Numbered from the stretch's first letter, positions 12,607-24,763 are shown. The stretch is 64,000 nt of DNA from Isoetes taiwanensis (GCA_021234155.1 JAJEKV010000109.1:3034738-3098737), one strand, 5' to 3'. Program-made: numbers and translations. Notes: a model not told the origin generated them from the letters alone.

Positions 12607-13344
12607 ATTTTGGCTCTACATTCTTTCTGAGAACATGAGAGCATGAGGCCGCATTGATGGCATACGTCAGATACTTGGCATGGCAGGTAAGTAGTTACAG
12701 GGCACATCATGCATGTTGGGAGCACTAAATTTGCATCTTCTCATTATACCTTTTCCTTTTGTAGGCAGCATCCATGTTTGTTAATATCACCTTGGAATGC
12801 AAAGGGTGCATTTGACAATTTTTGGGTTTATTTTCCAGTCTTACAATCTTACAGTCTTGGCTGCACATTCAAGTTGAGTCACATGGAATGCCCACCATAC
12901 ATTAATACTCCACTTTTTGTAAAGAATCACATGGAACACCCACCGATCAGATGCAACAGCATGATGTACAACCAAACAAGATGACCTATCTGTCCATTTT
13001 TACATGTGATGTGACGTGTATTATTATATGGAGGACTTGATTGAAAGATTAGATTATCTCATATATGCATATGTTTGTTAAGCAGATTATACATGTTATC
13101 TACAATGACTCATCTTTGGCTTTCTCCAATATGATACGGGGAGGCATATATTCGATGCTTAGTGAGAGGAAATAAAAACATATCTCCCCCATTTAAAATT
13201 CAAAAATAAAAAGATGCTATCTGTTATCCCTTTTCTGAATGGATATACTATGTAGCAACAATACCAATATGCATCAAACTTAGATCCTCTAATAATTTGC
13301 AGGGTTATATTTGTTTGCATAGCATGTAAATAAGCTTTACATGC
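12606..13344. other. spacer between two tandem duplications, no gene seen
   Basis: AT-rich sequence with no recognisable motif. A frame at 12709-12984 has no protein-like features beyond length. Confidence 0.4.
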
Positions 13345-15800
13345 TAATATTTTCAACGATGCTATGATGGCAATGAATAAAATGATGCAGTGGCGATGGC
13401 ATGAAGTAGAAGGCATTGTCAATGCGAAGCTTTAAAAGCAGCTCACTTTACACCTTCGAAGGCCAAAGGAAGCCTAGGTGAATAGTGTATAATTATTTTG
13501 ACAGTTTTTTATTGCAGATTATAGAAAACAGATCGAATCTGGGAACATATGGAACCATTGGGGTAATGGAATTGCGATAATGGAACTTTGGATGTGCATC
13601 ACTATTTTTACCAATTTTGTGCTAGCTACTTATCCTGGCAAATCTGGTGCAAAATATTCTCTAAATTGTACCAGATCAATGGCCTTTTCAAGAAAAATTG
13701 AATTGCAAGTTTCAATGGTGCAAACAATATTAATAAAATTGAATGGTTCAAACCAAACAATCGAACTATTGAAAAAAAATAATCTCCATTTCCTCCGTGC
13801 TCTACAGACACAGACCATCATAAAAGTGTCACCAATGGCATTCACCACTACCACAGAGACAGAAGCGATATAGCTGGACAAGCAGCACGAAATCCGAATG
13901 AAATCCAACATGGCCTCGATCTATCGTTTGGTTCTCTTCCAGGGAAAATTTACTTCCAGTTTCAATGGTGCAACACATACCAGAACCATTGTCCGTGACC
14001 ATTAATGCTGACTACTTTCAAAAAGCAGTTTTGAAGAAGCAATCACGAACATTGGCTATTCACAAAAAAAAATATGAAGCTCTTCAAACCGGTGAGACAT
14101 GCAACAATCTGCCTAAGCACGAATCCCTGGCCTGCATTGTAGCTTCTACCTCTTCCGGGCATCTAGCCGCTTCCCAACTGCTGTTGTTTCCCGCACAGAA
14201 CTTGCCCACAAAAAGGAAAGGATCGTGGGCTTCCAATTCTGGATCATGCACATGCCATTCAAACGAGAAAAAAAAACACCCAAAATGCTTAAGAATCACA
14301 TGGAAAAAATATTGTTTTGCATACAATATCATACGTCAAGCATAGCCTTAACCACTGTCAAAGAGGCCTCCCGCTATACCAAACGAATTGGACAAAGTAT
14401 ATGGGTACAGAAGGCTAAGTGCAACTCCACTGAACTTACATATTTCAATGGTTTAGTTGGCAAAGTTCAAGAACCTATATGCATCACCTCACCAGAAGGA
14501 TATAGCAAGGGCAGAATTCCTTTTCTAAGCGCCTTGGAGCGCCACAGTTTCTTGGTGGGTTTGAGGTTTTTTTTGTGATTTTTTAGAGTTTCTTGATGAT
14601 TTACTACAACTAATAATTTCAATGATGCTATGATGGCAATGAATAAAATGATACAGTGGCGATGGCATGAAGTAGAAGGCATTGTCGATGTGGTATTTGG
14701 GAAGCTTTAAAAGTAGTTGACTTTACACCTTTAAAGGCCAAAGAAGCCTAGATGAATAGTATATAATTATCAAGACGGTTTTTTATTGCAGATTATAGAA
14801 AACAGATCGAATCTGGGAACATACGGAACCATTGGGGTAATGGAATTGCGATAATGGAACTTTGGATGTACAACATTATTTTACCAATTTTGTGCTAGCT
14901 ACTTATCCCGGCAAATGTGGTGCAAAATATTCTCTAAATTGTGCCAGATCAATGGCCACGAATTTTTCAAGAAACATTGAATTGCAAATTTCAATAGTGC
15001 AAACAATATTAATGAAATCCAATGGTTCAAATCAACCAATCGAACCATTGAAAGAAAATCATCTCCATTTCCTCCTTGCTCTGTAGGCACAGACCATCAT
15101 ACATGTGTCACCCTCTTCCAAAAAAAAATTTACTTCCAAGTTTCGATGGTGCAAAGCACACCAGAATCATTGATCGGCAGCCATTGACGTAACCGCTACT
15201 CAACCCAACTCAAGCATGAGGTAGCACACTACCCACAAGCACAAAGCTGCGGTAAAATCAGCGAGAACATCAAAGGGCGAGAACATTACGCCCACGGCTT
15301 TGAAGAAGCAATCACAAACATTGGCTATCCAGACATACCGGATTGCTCCATGCCGGATTCTCCTTACCATTCACCACCTCGCAAAAAAAATCTAAAGCTC
15401 CTCAAACAGGTGAGACATGCAACAATCTGCCTGAGCACGAATCCCTGACCCCCGTTGTGGCTTCTGCCTCTTCCGGGCATCTAGCCGCTTTCCAACCGCT
15501 GTTGTTTCCCGCACAGAACTTGCCCACAAAAAGGAAAGGATCGTGGGCTTCCAATTTTGGACTAATACCAAACGAATTGGGCAAAGTATATGGGTATAGA
15601 AGGCTAAGTGCAACTCCACTGAACTTACATATTTCAATGGTTTAGTTGGCATAAAGTTCAAGAACCTATATGCATCACCCCACCAAAAGGATATAACAAG
15701 GGCAGAATTCCTTTTCTAAGCGCCTTGGAGCGCCACAGTTTCTTGGTGGTTTTGAGGTTTATTTTTTATTTTTTAGAGTTTCTTGATGGTTTACCACAAT
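13345..15800. repeat. approx. 1.25 kb tandem duplication (copies C and D)
   Basis: Copy C (13345-14610) begins at TAATATTTTCAACGATGC and copy D (14611 to about 15800) at TAATAATTTCAATGATGC. Both run through the same landmarks: AGTAGAAGGCATTGTC, GGGAACATAYGGAACC, TTGTGCTAGCTACTTATCC, CGGTGAGACATGCAAC and GCGCCTTGGAGCGCC. Copy D carries an extra GC-richer segment near 15190-15340 and lacks about 80 bases of copy C near 14250. A 126-codon frame in copy C (13965-14345) is broken in copy D, which argues against it being a conserved protein. Confidence 0.75.
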
Positions 15801-15907
15801 CTCGGCTAGTCTATGGAGCTTTGGCAACTCTTTGGAGCTTTTGGGATGATCTACGAGTCTATGGAGCTTTTGGCAATGATTTGCGAGCCTTGCTTTAGTA
15901 GTTAAGG

Positions 15908-16003
15908 ATTGCCTTCTACTTGCAATTCTGGCATGGAAGGTCTGTCGACGCGCGTCAGCGCAGAGGCACACCTGACACTCCAGAATTGTAAGTAGAAGGC
16001 AAT
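15908..16003. repeat. 24-bp inverted repeat with 48-base loop
   Basis: Arms at 15908-15931 and 15980-16003 (ATTGCCTTCTACTTGC... and its complement) pair with a single mismatch. The loop is GC-rich (contains GTCGACGCGCGTC), unlike the AT-rich surroundings. The stem contains AGTAGAAGGCA, a motif also present in copies C and D of the neighbouring duplication. It may be a foldback element or a small-RNA hairpin. Confidence 0.55.
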
Positions 16004-16138
16004 TATTATTACGTGAAGTTCGAAGTAGTTTTATTCTGACATGGCGATGATGTGCATTGCATTTTCATTTTCCCTGTTATAGTCCGGCAATCGTGCCTTC
16101 GGCTATGGCACCTTTTATACTAGCATTGAGCTCTAGCT

Positions 16139-16330
16139 ATGGCGCCTTGGCGCTACAAGGAGGAGTTGTCCGCAAGATCAGATCGCCTGCAAGATCATGG
16201 CGCCTTGGAGCTGCAGGAAGAAAAAGCTGTTTTTAAAACCCCGGCTCTTCTGATTGCTTTATTTGCTCTTTTCAGATTAAAGACCCAAGCTGAGAAAAAA
16301 AGGTATCCAGTTTTGGGAAGCTCCAAGTAA
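16139..16330 (+). other. 63-codon coding-like frame of unknown nature
   Basis: The frame begins MAPWRYKEELSARSD and is followed by a GAS-type basic/acidic mixture. The sequence before it repeats GGCGCCTTGG-type words, also found at 15719-15735 and 16200-16215. No family is recognised. It could be a small gene, a first exon or chance. The stretch from 16330 to 17000 shows nothing else. Confidence 0.15.
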
Positions 16331-17012
16331 GCATACTTTCCCGGCGATCTGCGATCTTTTTCTGCAGCTTCTCTCTTTCCTATATTTCTTTCTTTGTGAA
16401 GAATTTTATGTTATGCTTGCTATCAGAGGTCTTAAAGCAGAAGTCCGACGATTCTTTGTGAATACTTATGTTTTATGTAAGCTTTCAATTTTATATTATG
16501 CTTTTCGACCTCTGGGAGCATAAAAAGTTGCTTATTATTTAACAAAAAACACATTGTCCAAATATTATTGAATGCCCATCGAAGACATCCCTGTGCCCTC
16601 CAATCGATGGCCCAATTGTGCCATGGCGCATGAGTTAGTACATATAGCATGTTGTTACCCTATCCCATAAGATCAATCAAACATCATGAATAATTCAACA
16701 TAGCTCAAATGTGACATTACACATGGATCATAGCAATAAATACAAAAATATTGTCGTGCAACCACATGGAATGCCCACCGAAGGTGGGCAATTTTCTAGT
16801 CTTTTTATATGAAAGCATCCACATCATCCTTTAAGCAATCTTCAAGGTTCATAGAAAGAAAGTGAAGCAATGTAATGTGGTCATAGTCACTTAATTACGT
16901 TTTGCCAAGTCCAGAAATTCTATTAAAACTAACTTTTCGCTATTCGTTGGAAAAACGACCAACCAATACTTTTTGACTGACTGAAATAGGAACAACACCC
17001 ATTAAAAGGCCT

Positions 17013-18113
17013 TCATACTCTTCTCACATACACACCCTTAAACAACATGATTACGCCAACAACAGACAGAACAACAAGGATATTAATAGCAACCACTCGT
17101 AAAACATTTTGGTGCAATCTCAAGGGAGGCACACATATCATGACAAATCCCTGCCTTCTCATGCAGTTAATTTCCTGCCTAACAAGAACTACAAATCCTA
17201 GCAAGAATCCTGTGATGCAGCCACCAATATGTGCATAATTATCCACATGAGGCATCCTTCCTAAGGCAAGATTGATTGCCAAGAGTAGAACCAGCTGAGA
17301 CAAGGTCACCCAGTTTCTTGAATGGCGCGACCAGTTAGTAATAATTTCTGCTATCCAAGCACCCAATAATCCAAATAGTGCACCAGATGCACCTACAGAT
17401 ATGTTGATTGTTAGAAATAAGGCTGACAACATGCTGCCACCTAATCCAGATATAAGGTAAACTGTTGCAATCTTTATAGCTCCAAACTCATGCTCAATTT
17501 GTAAGCCGAGGCACACCAAACCAATCATGTTAACACCAAGATGAAATACTCCAGCATGTAGCCACATACATGTAAAAAGACGCCAAGCCTGTCCATAGCT
17601 TTTGATTAGATCTGATTCCAGTGCCCCCATCCTCAATAATGTCATAGCACTTGGTCCTAACAATGGGTTTTGATTAACAGGTTGAAATGAAAACCTTCCA
17701 AGGAATGGAAGTGCACAGGTTTGCCTTGATTTTTCATTTGCAGGACAATTATTCACGTACATTGTCACTATAAAGACCACAAAATTTGTGAAGACAAATG
17801 CAGGCACTACTATAGCTATTCTTCTAGTACTATAGCTCAGATTTGTTGTAGGAAGAGGTGATAGTGGACTCATGGGAGCGATGAATATCGGAGATCCTCC
17901 CATTGGTTGATTAACTTGACCTGCTGGCCTTGCTATATACAAAGGATTCAGTGTTGGATAACTAGGTTGTTGATAATTAGAAAATTGTGTAGGTCCTGGT
18001 GGACGGCTTGATTCCTTTGCTACTTGTTCACCTGGTTTCTCACTCTGTGCCCCCATTGCCATCATGTTTGGATCTGATCCCCTTATTGTCAAGCTATGTG
18101 GAAATGCTTCCAT
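17013..18113 (-). CDS. rhomboid-family intramembrane serine protease
   Basis: A single uninterrupted 366-codon frame. Rhomboids cleave membrane proteins within or near transmembrane segments, and plant homologues act in Golgi or other membranes. Residues 1-95 are a Pro/Ser/Gln-rich cytosolic-type tail. A first membrane segment lies at about 98-120, then a loop with two cysteines and the WRLFTCMWLHAG block (about 177-188). The HLGVNM segment gives His191 and Asn195, GASGALFG gives the catalytic Ser243, and YAHIGG gives the catalytic His295. Further hydrophobic segments lie at 198-235, 270-285, 298-312 and 335-360. All catalytic residues are present, so the enzyme is probably active. On the minus strand an acceptor (TTTTGCAG, ending near 18153) lies just before a 39-base leader, suggesting an intron in the 5' UTR. 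Length and the N-terminal tail fit plant RBL proteins of the secretory-pathway type. The exact subgroup is not decided. Confidence 0.9.
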   Translation of the reverse strand: MEAFPHSLTIRGSDPNMMAMGAQSEKPGEQVAKESSRPPGPTQFSNYQQPSYPTLNPLYIARPAGQVNQPMGGSPIFIAPMSPLSPLPTTNLSYSTRRIAIVVPAFVFTNFVVFIVTMYVNNCPANEKSRQTCALPFLGRFSFQPVNQNPLLGPSAMTLLRMGALESDLIKSYGQAWRLFTCMWLHAGVFHLGVNMIGLVCLGLQIEHEFGAIKIATVYLISGLGGSMLSALFLTINISVGASGALFGLLGAWIAEIITNWSRHSRNWVTLSQLVLLLAINLALGRMPHVDNYAHIGGCITGFLLGFVVLVRQEINCMRRQGFVMICVPPLRLHQNVLRVVAINILVVLSVVGVIMLFKGVYVRRV

Positions 18114-18159
18114 ATCTTAAACCTTTCCCATGCAAATTACCTTCAGAAATGCCTGCAAA

Positions 18160-19190
18160 AGATACATCACATTCTTTAAGAAGAAAATCAAGTACCCACA
18201 TTATTTGAGAAGATCTATGATCAAACCAAAAAGAGAGATAAAACAAATCGTATAGGCAGTTAAAAATGAAATTTGTTGATAATATCAGGCAGTTTGATGT
18301 CATGTATAGTCTCAAACGTTAAGAATGGACAAAATATCTGAAGTATATTATTATGCTTAATGATTAACTTATAAATATTGCAAAATAGGTTTGTGATGAG
18401 TAGAAATACCTGAATATAGTAATGCATAAGAAGCTCATAGTATGGGAGTCCCTTCAAGATATTTATTTGCAAATCAACAGTTCAAACAAATGGAAGTAGC
18501 AAATAAACAAGATTGAATAGTCTGGAAGAAAGGAAATCAGCACAAAGTGATTAGATATGAAGAGACAGTTGTTACATATCCAAAAAGTTTAACTGGAAGT
18601 CAAATAAACTTCCCATGATCAAATACAAAATTTCTATGTTATAAAAACTCTTTGACATAGCTCTCTAGATGCTAGATTAGAAATACCATATCAAAACATA
18701 GGTCTAGATACAGAATAACACGTTCAGAGTTGAAGGTCTGATGTTTATATCATGAGCCTTTTCAGCAATGACATAGTATACACATAAACAGGCATTGTTT
18801 TGATTGCTTATGATTACGAATGAATTTACTTCTGAGTGCATGGCAATAAGCAAGGAAAAGCCAAAATGGTGAATGTGAGGAGAAGGAATGGCATGGGAAA
18901 ACAAAGCATTCATAGGATGGCTAGTCAAAGGATTCACATGCTTCAAAGTGGAATTTGTCGCTTCCATGTCTCCTATTCAAGCTTTTGAACAGATTTTACA
19001 AAACTGCCTCCTACATGGCATGCCACATTGCTTACCCTTGCTTAGTTGGCAAGGGCATAGAAACTAGCAAAGTGGCGCAACAAAAAGTTTTGAGTTTCAA
19101 GCATAATCTGAAGCTACCAGATACAATAAAACCAGCATTAAATGCATCTGTCATATTTTATATAACAAACAACAAATGCATCTGATACAC
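18160..19190. other. upstream region of the rhomboid gene, no other gene seen
   Basis: AT-rich sequence that probably holds the promoter and 5' UTR intron of the minus-strand rhomboid gene. No other coding signal was recognised on either strand. Confidence 0.4.
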
Positions 19191-19269
19191 CAATTACATA
19201 ATTTTAAAATGTGGCATGCCTTATGTCATATATTGCTACTAATTTTTATGTCTTCTGTATTGAGAAAAT

Positions 19270-19600
19270 TATGACATATGTCAGATGTCATGTTTGACAT
19301 GCCATTAGTTCACTTGTCATAGAAGTGTTGCTATAGTTGTGTCACATGTCATACAACACTAATAGTTACCTTTATATGTCTAAGTGTCATGATTGGAAGT
19401 GTATCGTTTCGTAATATAGCTGTGTCGCGTGTCATATAATACTCGAAGTGTTGCTATATATCATGGTTGTGTCACATGTCATTGTCACGTGTCATATACT
19501 ACTATAAGTGTTACTATATATCATGGTTGTGTCACGTGGTATCATTCTCATGTGTCATAGTGTTGCTATATATCATGGTTGCGTTATGCGTCATATATAC
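19270..19600. repeat. degenerate tandem repeats, 50-60 bp unit
   Basis: At least four to five imperfect units share AAGTGTTGCTATATATCA and TGGTTGTGTCACRTGTCAT, with spacing varying between roughly 45 and 70 bases. Many units contain the palindromic CACGTG-like core GTCACGTGTCA or a one-base variant. No coding potential. Confidence 0.55.
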
Positions 19601-20142
19601 CACAATTCTTACCGATAACAGGCAGATTGATTCTTAGAACAACAACTTCTTCACAAGGCAAAGTGGTATAGGAATCCTCTGATCATAGATAGATATGTGT
19701 TTCCATAAATGCCCTTCATTTTATGTTATAAGGTATTATGTTATAAGGTAACCTCCCCGACACTGATGCAAAATGCCATTGTGGCGCGGTCCACGTCAGC
19801 TCATCAACGGCGAACAAAAAGGTCAAACAGGTATAGAGTTTTTCGGCTATAGCGATGTTGGAAGAGGTCGATGGTGCTCTGTCTGAAGATGTTGGAGCCC
19901 GCCCAAAATCCGTTGGCGCTCACCATGCATTAAGGCACACTTGTAGGGGATGCCAATGGCGCATGCTAGGTGTCTATCTTTCTATTTTTGGAGTCCAATG
20001 GTGCATGCATAGCGCCTGAATGGTGATTCACTTCCAACGACTCGATTCTCTCAAATTAGAGGCAGTTTAGTATTATCTTAGATCGATGATTTGGCTTAAA
20101 ACAGAACCCTTGATCAGCCTTAATTAAAGTAAGTCCTTAGAT

Positions 20143-20251
20143 ATGCTCTATCCTTCAATTTTGGAGGGAATTAACCACTCCTACCCAGATTTTCATGGTG
20201 GAGATAGGCTTTCTTCTTGGATTGACGATGTGTGCTCATCTGAGCCCTTCG
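20143..20251 (+). other. coding-like exon upstream of the transposase
   Basis: Thirty-six codons starting MLYPSILEGINHSYPDF, rich in Asp and aromatic residues, end exactly at a canonical donor (TTCG|GTAAGA). A plausible acceptor (TACGTACAG) follows at about 20319, but the next frame stops after four codons. It could be a first exon of the transposase gene that has decayed, or a captured fragment of another gene. The product is not recognised. Confidence 0.25.
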
Positions 20252-20480
20252 GTAAGAACTTCTAAATTCTTTTTCAATTTTCCTTTATCTAATTTAACCT
20301 CTAATCTTGTACGTACAGGAAGGTATAAATAGGCTGCAAGGTCGAGACTGAATGCATGTGGACTGCTTCCTCTTACCTGAGTAGGGCTTTCTCCTTTCTT
20401 CAAGATTCCTTGCTGTTCTACAAGAATTCCTTTTGTTTCTTGCTTTGTTTTCTTCTTCTTGATTTAGGTTCCTGAATGCC

Positions 20481-22797
20481 ATGAAAGAAATAGTAGAAAT
20501 TATGCATTCCCTCCAGATACCACTGCTGAGGATGTGGTCATTGAACAAGCTCCCCCACCTGTTTCTAAGGAAAAGAGGCCAAAATTCCCAAATTGCCCAA
20601 AAGAAGTTTGTAAGAGGAGCTGGCAGAGGTTCTTGGACTGTAGAACAGCTAGAGTCTGCCTTAGATGCAATTGATGATGGCACCTTTTCTATTTGGAAGG
20701 CTGCATTGCATTTTGGAATCCCATAGACTATTTTGAAAAACCATTTATATGGCATCTCAAAGGAGAAGTTCGGTAGCACACCTAAGGGTTTAACAATAGA
20801 AGAAGAAGAAATTCTTATCCAATGGTGTCTGCAGATGGCTGATAAGAGATGGCTGATAAGAGAAGGCCTGTCACTTATGAAGTAGTTAAACACAGAGTAG
20901 CTTCCATGACTGTCGGAAGACTTACCTGTTTCAGGGATGGATGTTTCAGGGATGGACTGCCTGGGCCTAAGTGGTAGCAATGCTTTAGAAGAAGGCATCC
21001 AGAGGTCACTCTCAGGTCTGCACAATGCATTGAAATGGTTAGGGTGAAGGCAATGACAACATCAAACTTGAATAATTTTTATTCAACTTTGAGGGAAGTT
21101 TTGGATAAGTTAAATTAGAGGCATGTAGAATATGGAATTGTGATGAGGCTGGCGTGCAAGCTAGATGCAGAACAGAGATGAGAGTGATTGCTAGAAAGGG
21201 AGCACAAAATGTCACTGAAAATGTGCCCAAAAATCGTGAATGGATGACCGTCCTTGTGTGTGTAAATGCAGCTGGCTTTAGGATTCCTAATCTCTATGTT
21301 TTTAAAGGTAAAAGAATGCGAGACACAAATTTAATTGCAAGTTGTGAAGCTGGAGCTGTCATGTCCTTCAAAAAAAGGCTTGGTTAACTAATCAGTTTTT
21401 TGAAGCTTGGATAGATCATTTTGCCAAAAATGTTCCCGATGGAGTAAGTTTAGAAAGGCCACATTTGCTTCTATGTGACGGTCATGACTACAGCTACAAT
21501 TTTGAAGGCCAAATCAATTGGCCTTCATATTCTGCAGCTTCCTCCCCATACGTCACACAAACTTCAACCACTGAACATGGCCTGCTTCAGACCATTCAAG
21601 GTGAGTTTCAGGAATAATAGAGCTAAATTTATGCATGATAAATATCTTATAGAGCCCCGCAAGGAAGATTTTGCAACTATAGTCTCTAAATCGCTGAAAG
21701 ATGGCATTACTCCAGCCAATATTTGTGCTGGATTCAAGAAGACAGGCATTTGGCCTTTTAATAACTCTGCAGTGGCGGCTGATCTAGTTGTAGATAGGTT
21801 GGAGACAGAAAGAAATGCTTCCAGAAGGGGTCCAGCAATTGATGAGGGTGTTCATTTATTGGATGCACTAGCAAATGCAGCTTCTAATGTATGTACAACA
21901 GATGTACAACATCCGGTGTCCATTCCAGTAGCATCTGTACATTATGTCAGCCTTCAGCTGCTGCAGTAGTCACTTCAGTACCTCCTCGTGTTGAAGAGCA
22001 CCCAGCTCTTACACTAGGGCAGCCTTCACTTGCTGCAACAAGTCTACTGTGCAGCCAGCTCTTACACTAGGGCAGCCTTCACTTGCTGCAACAAGTCCTA
22101 CAGTAGATCCTAGACAGCAGAAAAAGAAAAGGAGGCCTAGAATGCCAGAAACTTTAAAAGGTAAGCTCTACGTTAGTCATGAAGAAATTTTGAATGCTAG
22201 ATTAGAGTTTGAAAGAAAATATGAAGAAGCAGAAAGACTTAACGAACAGCAACAAATTGAAAAGAAAAAAATACAGGAGGAAAGAAAGAAAGCAAAGGAG
22301 AGAGAGAAGAAAAGAAAGGATGAGGCAAAGAGAGTTAGGGAGGCTAAGAAGCTTGCAGCTATAGAGCAAGAAAGAAAGGGAAGAAAGGCATAATGGGCAA
22401 AACAGGAAGCACCCAAGGAGGCAAAGGAAGAGGACTGCCAGAATGATGGAATATGAGAAGCAGCAAGAAGAAGACGAGGAGGAAGATGTGATCGAATAGA
22501 AGAAGACGAGGATGTGATTGAATTGATTGAGGCTGCAGGGACAGTAGCGCCAATGATTGAGCCTAACCATGATGATCTGCATATGCAATTGGAAGTTTGT
22601 TTGCCCTGTGAACCTTGTGTTGAATCCCTCAAACAAACATTTCAAGACAGTCAAGAAACAGATGACTTTGAGGATGCTGGGGGGCAATTGGCTACAGCTT
22701 GGAAGATACACATGAATGCAATTGGGATGACAATTGGTCCAAGATGGAGAGAGAGCACAACAGACTCTCAACCAGAAAAAATGAAGAACCTTGGCTA
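20481..22797 (+). pseudogene. decayed pogo/Tigger-like DDE transposase
   Basis: The conceptual product cuts and pastes its own element through a DDE integrase fold. In order there is an N-terminal helix-turn-helix (RGSWTVEQLESALDAIDDG, about 20620-20725), the start of the catalytic domain with NCDEAGVQ (near 21140), a PNLYVFKGKRMR block (21285-21325), LLLCDGHDYSYN (near 21465-21500), PPHTSHKLQPLN (21540-21580) and KKTGIWPFN (near 21735-21765). A Lys/Glu coiled coil follows (22130-22390). Damage is plain. A stop replaces Gln at 20724, a 14-base duplication lies near 20840-20860, frame changes fall near 21380 and 21480, and a TAG is at 21116-21118. The third catalytic Asp, normally LQPLD, is Asn. 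Reading frames were pieced together by eye, and terminal inverted repeats were not found. Confidence 0.7.
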
Positions 22798-22829
22798 GGC
22801 CCTCAATTTTTGTTGTTTTCATCATATAC

Positions 22830-24670
22830 CATGGTTATTTGAAAGCAGGAATTTGTAGAAGTTGATCGTAGATGTGGTTTATTTTCTTACTAGAATTTCA
22901 TTTTAAATCATGTATTGGTTTCAATAGCCAGTTTTACCAAGTAAGAACACCCAATGTGCTAAACTATGTAGTGACAGGAAAACACGAGGTTCGAACCAAC
23001 AATTGAACTAAAATTCTCTAGAAATATTTTAAGTAGCTTCTGCTCGACAAGTTCGTATACACACCCAATTAGTTAGTCAAGTTCAATTGCCTCCAGGCAT
23101 AGCATGTAAGGCCCCTCTGAACTGGAATAGCATTCCCCTGTGCCATCTATGATCCTTTACTTCCTACCAAGTTCTAAGGGGCATAAATCACTTCATTTAG
23201 GGTCCTTCTCTGTGCCTCCTTCCCTTGCCTTCATGCTTAAACAATTCAAGCAAAATCTGGTGCATTAGCAAACCTGCTTGTCATAAGCACCAAAAATTCA
23301 TGCAGTCCTAACAACTGCTTGCTTTGTTTCATAAATTGTCTAAAATATTATGATTCTTCATAGAGTCATGCCTTTGATGCAAAGTGAGTTTTCTACGGAA
23401 ATTTATAACCTGTAAATAAACAAGAAAGCACATACGGTAGAACTCCAGCAAGGTTTCCATTTAAACCAGAATAAAGACCTTATAATCTTTCCACCCAATT
23501 GAGCTGCATGCAAAAACCTACATATGCGTAACGCGATATCGTCCATAAGCGTAATGGGAAATCCTCAAACAAGTATCCTAAAAATAGAAGTTACAATGAG
23601 AGAGAACTAGATAATTAGAAGTTATAATGAGAAAGAACTGCAGCATGCAGCAGGTTACGGCAGGCTGAGGTCCGCTACAGGACTCATGCACTTTTTGAAG
23701 TTGGACGCGACAAGACTTTCTTGAAAGGACACGAGCAACTAATTTTCAACATCATTTAGCTAAATCACACTAAGCCTAAACCGAGAAAATAATATCAAAC
23801 AAACAAATTAAGTAACGCCAAATGGATAGTTAACTGTTCCTAAAAGGAATTGTCAATTCTACTGCATCCGTACCTCCTTGGGAAGCTTAGTCAATAGTTT
23901 AGAGGATCCCCGTGCAGAGGTATCCTATTATACTGAGCATATGCACAGCCCTAAATATGACAAACATATTCTGGTGCAATTGCCTGGAATTGGGGAGCTG
24001 CCAAACTATAATACTCCATCTAGCCACTAGTTTAGAGGATGCCTATGTCTAGCCACTAGTTTAGAGGATGCCTATGAAGAGGTACCCTATTATACTGAGT
24101 ATAAGCACAGACCCTATAATCCAAGAAAAGATAGGAGGCTTACAAAGCAATATGCAGCGTCATAACCTCAAAAAAGAACCAAGAATTGATCTTGTGCCAG
24201 CACATGTACGCTCTTTATCAGTTTGCAACATTATGAGCTGATAATAATTGATTAAGGTAAACCTAGGAAGGAAATGGCAGGCTGAAGGAGCGATGAGTAG
24301 CCACATTAGAGATACAGAATGCTGCATTTTCATATAGAATTTTTGGTTCTGCAATGCATCAGCAGCAAGGTATGTAGATCAAAATGTGGATTGACTACCA
24401 CTGTTGTCCTACATCATAGCAAAGGGGAACGTTTTGGTCCTTCAAATTCCAAAAATTGATGTGATAGGATCATAGCCATATGCTGGTGCATTGAGTTTAA
24501 ATCGTTCCTTCTTATTTTAGGCATTGAAGGCAGCCAGCAACTTAAGAGACATACAGACTGGCATACCTTTGTGTTGACGAAATAAAAGCCATAGACTGTA
24601 TAATTGACATATAGCACCAGGGAAATTATCACTCAGGCCCTGCTCATCGGATAAAACTTTTAATCACGTC
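22830..24670. other. repeat-bearing non-coding stretch
   Basis: No gene seen. It contains direct repeats of CTAGTTTAGAGGATSCC with a following GAGGTAYCCTATTATACTGAG at 23890-23940, 24025-24050 and 24050-24105, each ending in an AGCACAG word. The rest is AT-rich with no recognised motif. Confidence 0.4.
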
Positions 24671-24677
24671 ATGCAGA

Positions 24678-24763
24678 GGTTTTTACTAAAGGATGCATTG
24701 CGTATGCCTTTGCAGCTAGGGGTTTTTACTAAAGAATGCATTGCACGTGCCTTTGCAGCTACG
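24678..24763. repeat. 43-bp tandem duplication
   Basis: Two adjacent copies (24678-24720 and 24721-24763) begin GGTTTTTACTAAAG and end CCTTTGCAGCTA, differing at a few positions. No coding role is apparent. Confidence 0.6.

Noticed and set aside
13965-14345. 126-codon frame in tandem copy C
   Set aside because: The frame is broken in copy D by indels and shows no family motif, so coding is not supported.
20294-21025. 243-codon minus-strand frame
   Set aside because: Antisense to the transposase helix-turn-helix and catalytic region, and no protein family is recognised in it.
22177-22825. Minus-strand Ser/Leu/Phe-rich frames of 151 and 207 codons
   Set aside because: Antisense to the Lys/Glu coiled coil of the transposase; composition is explained by that.
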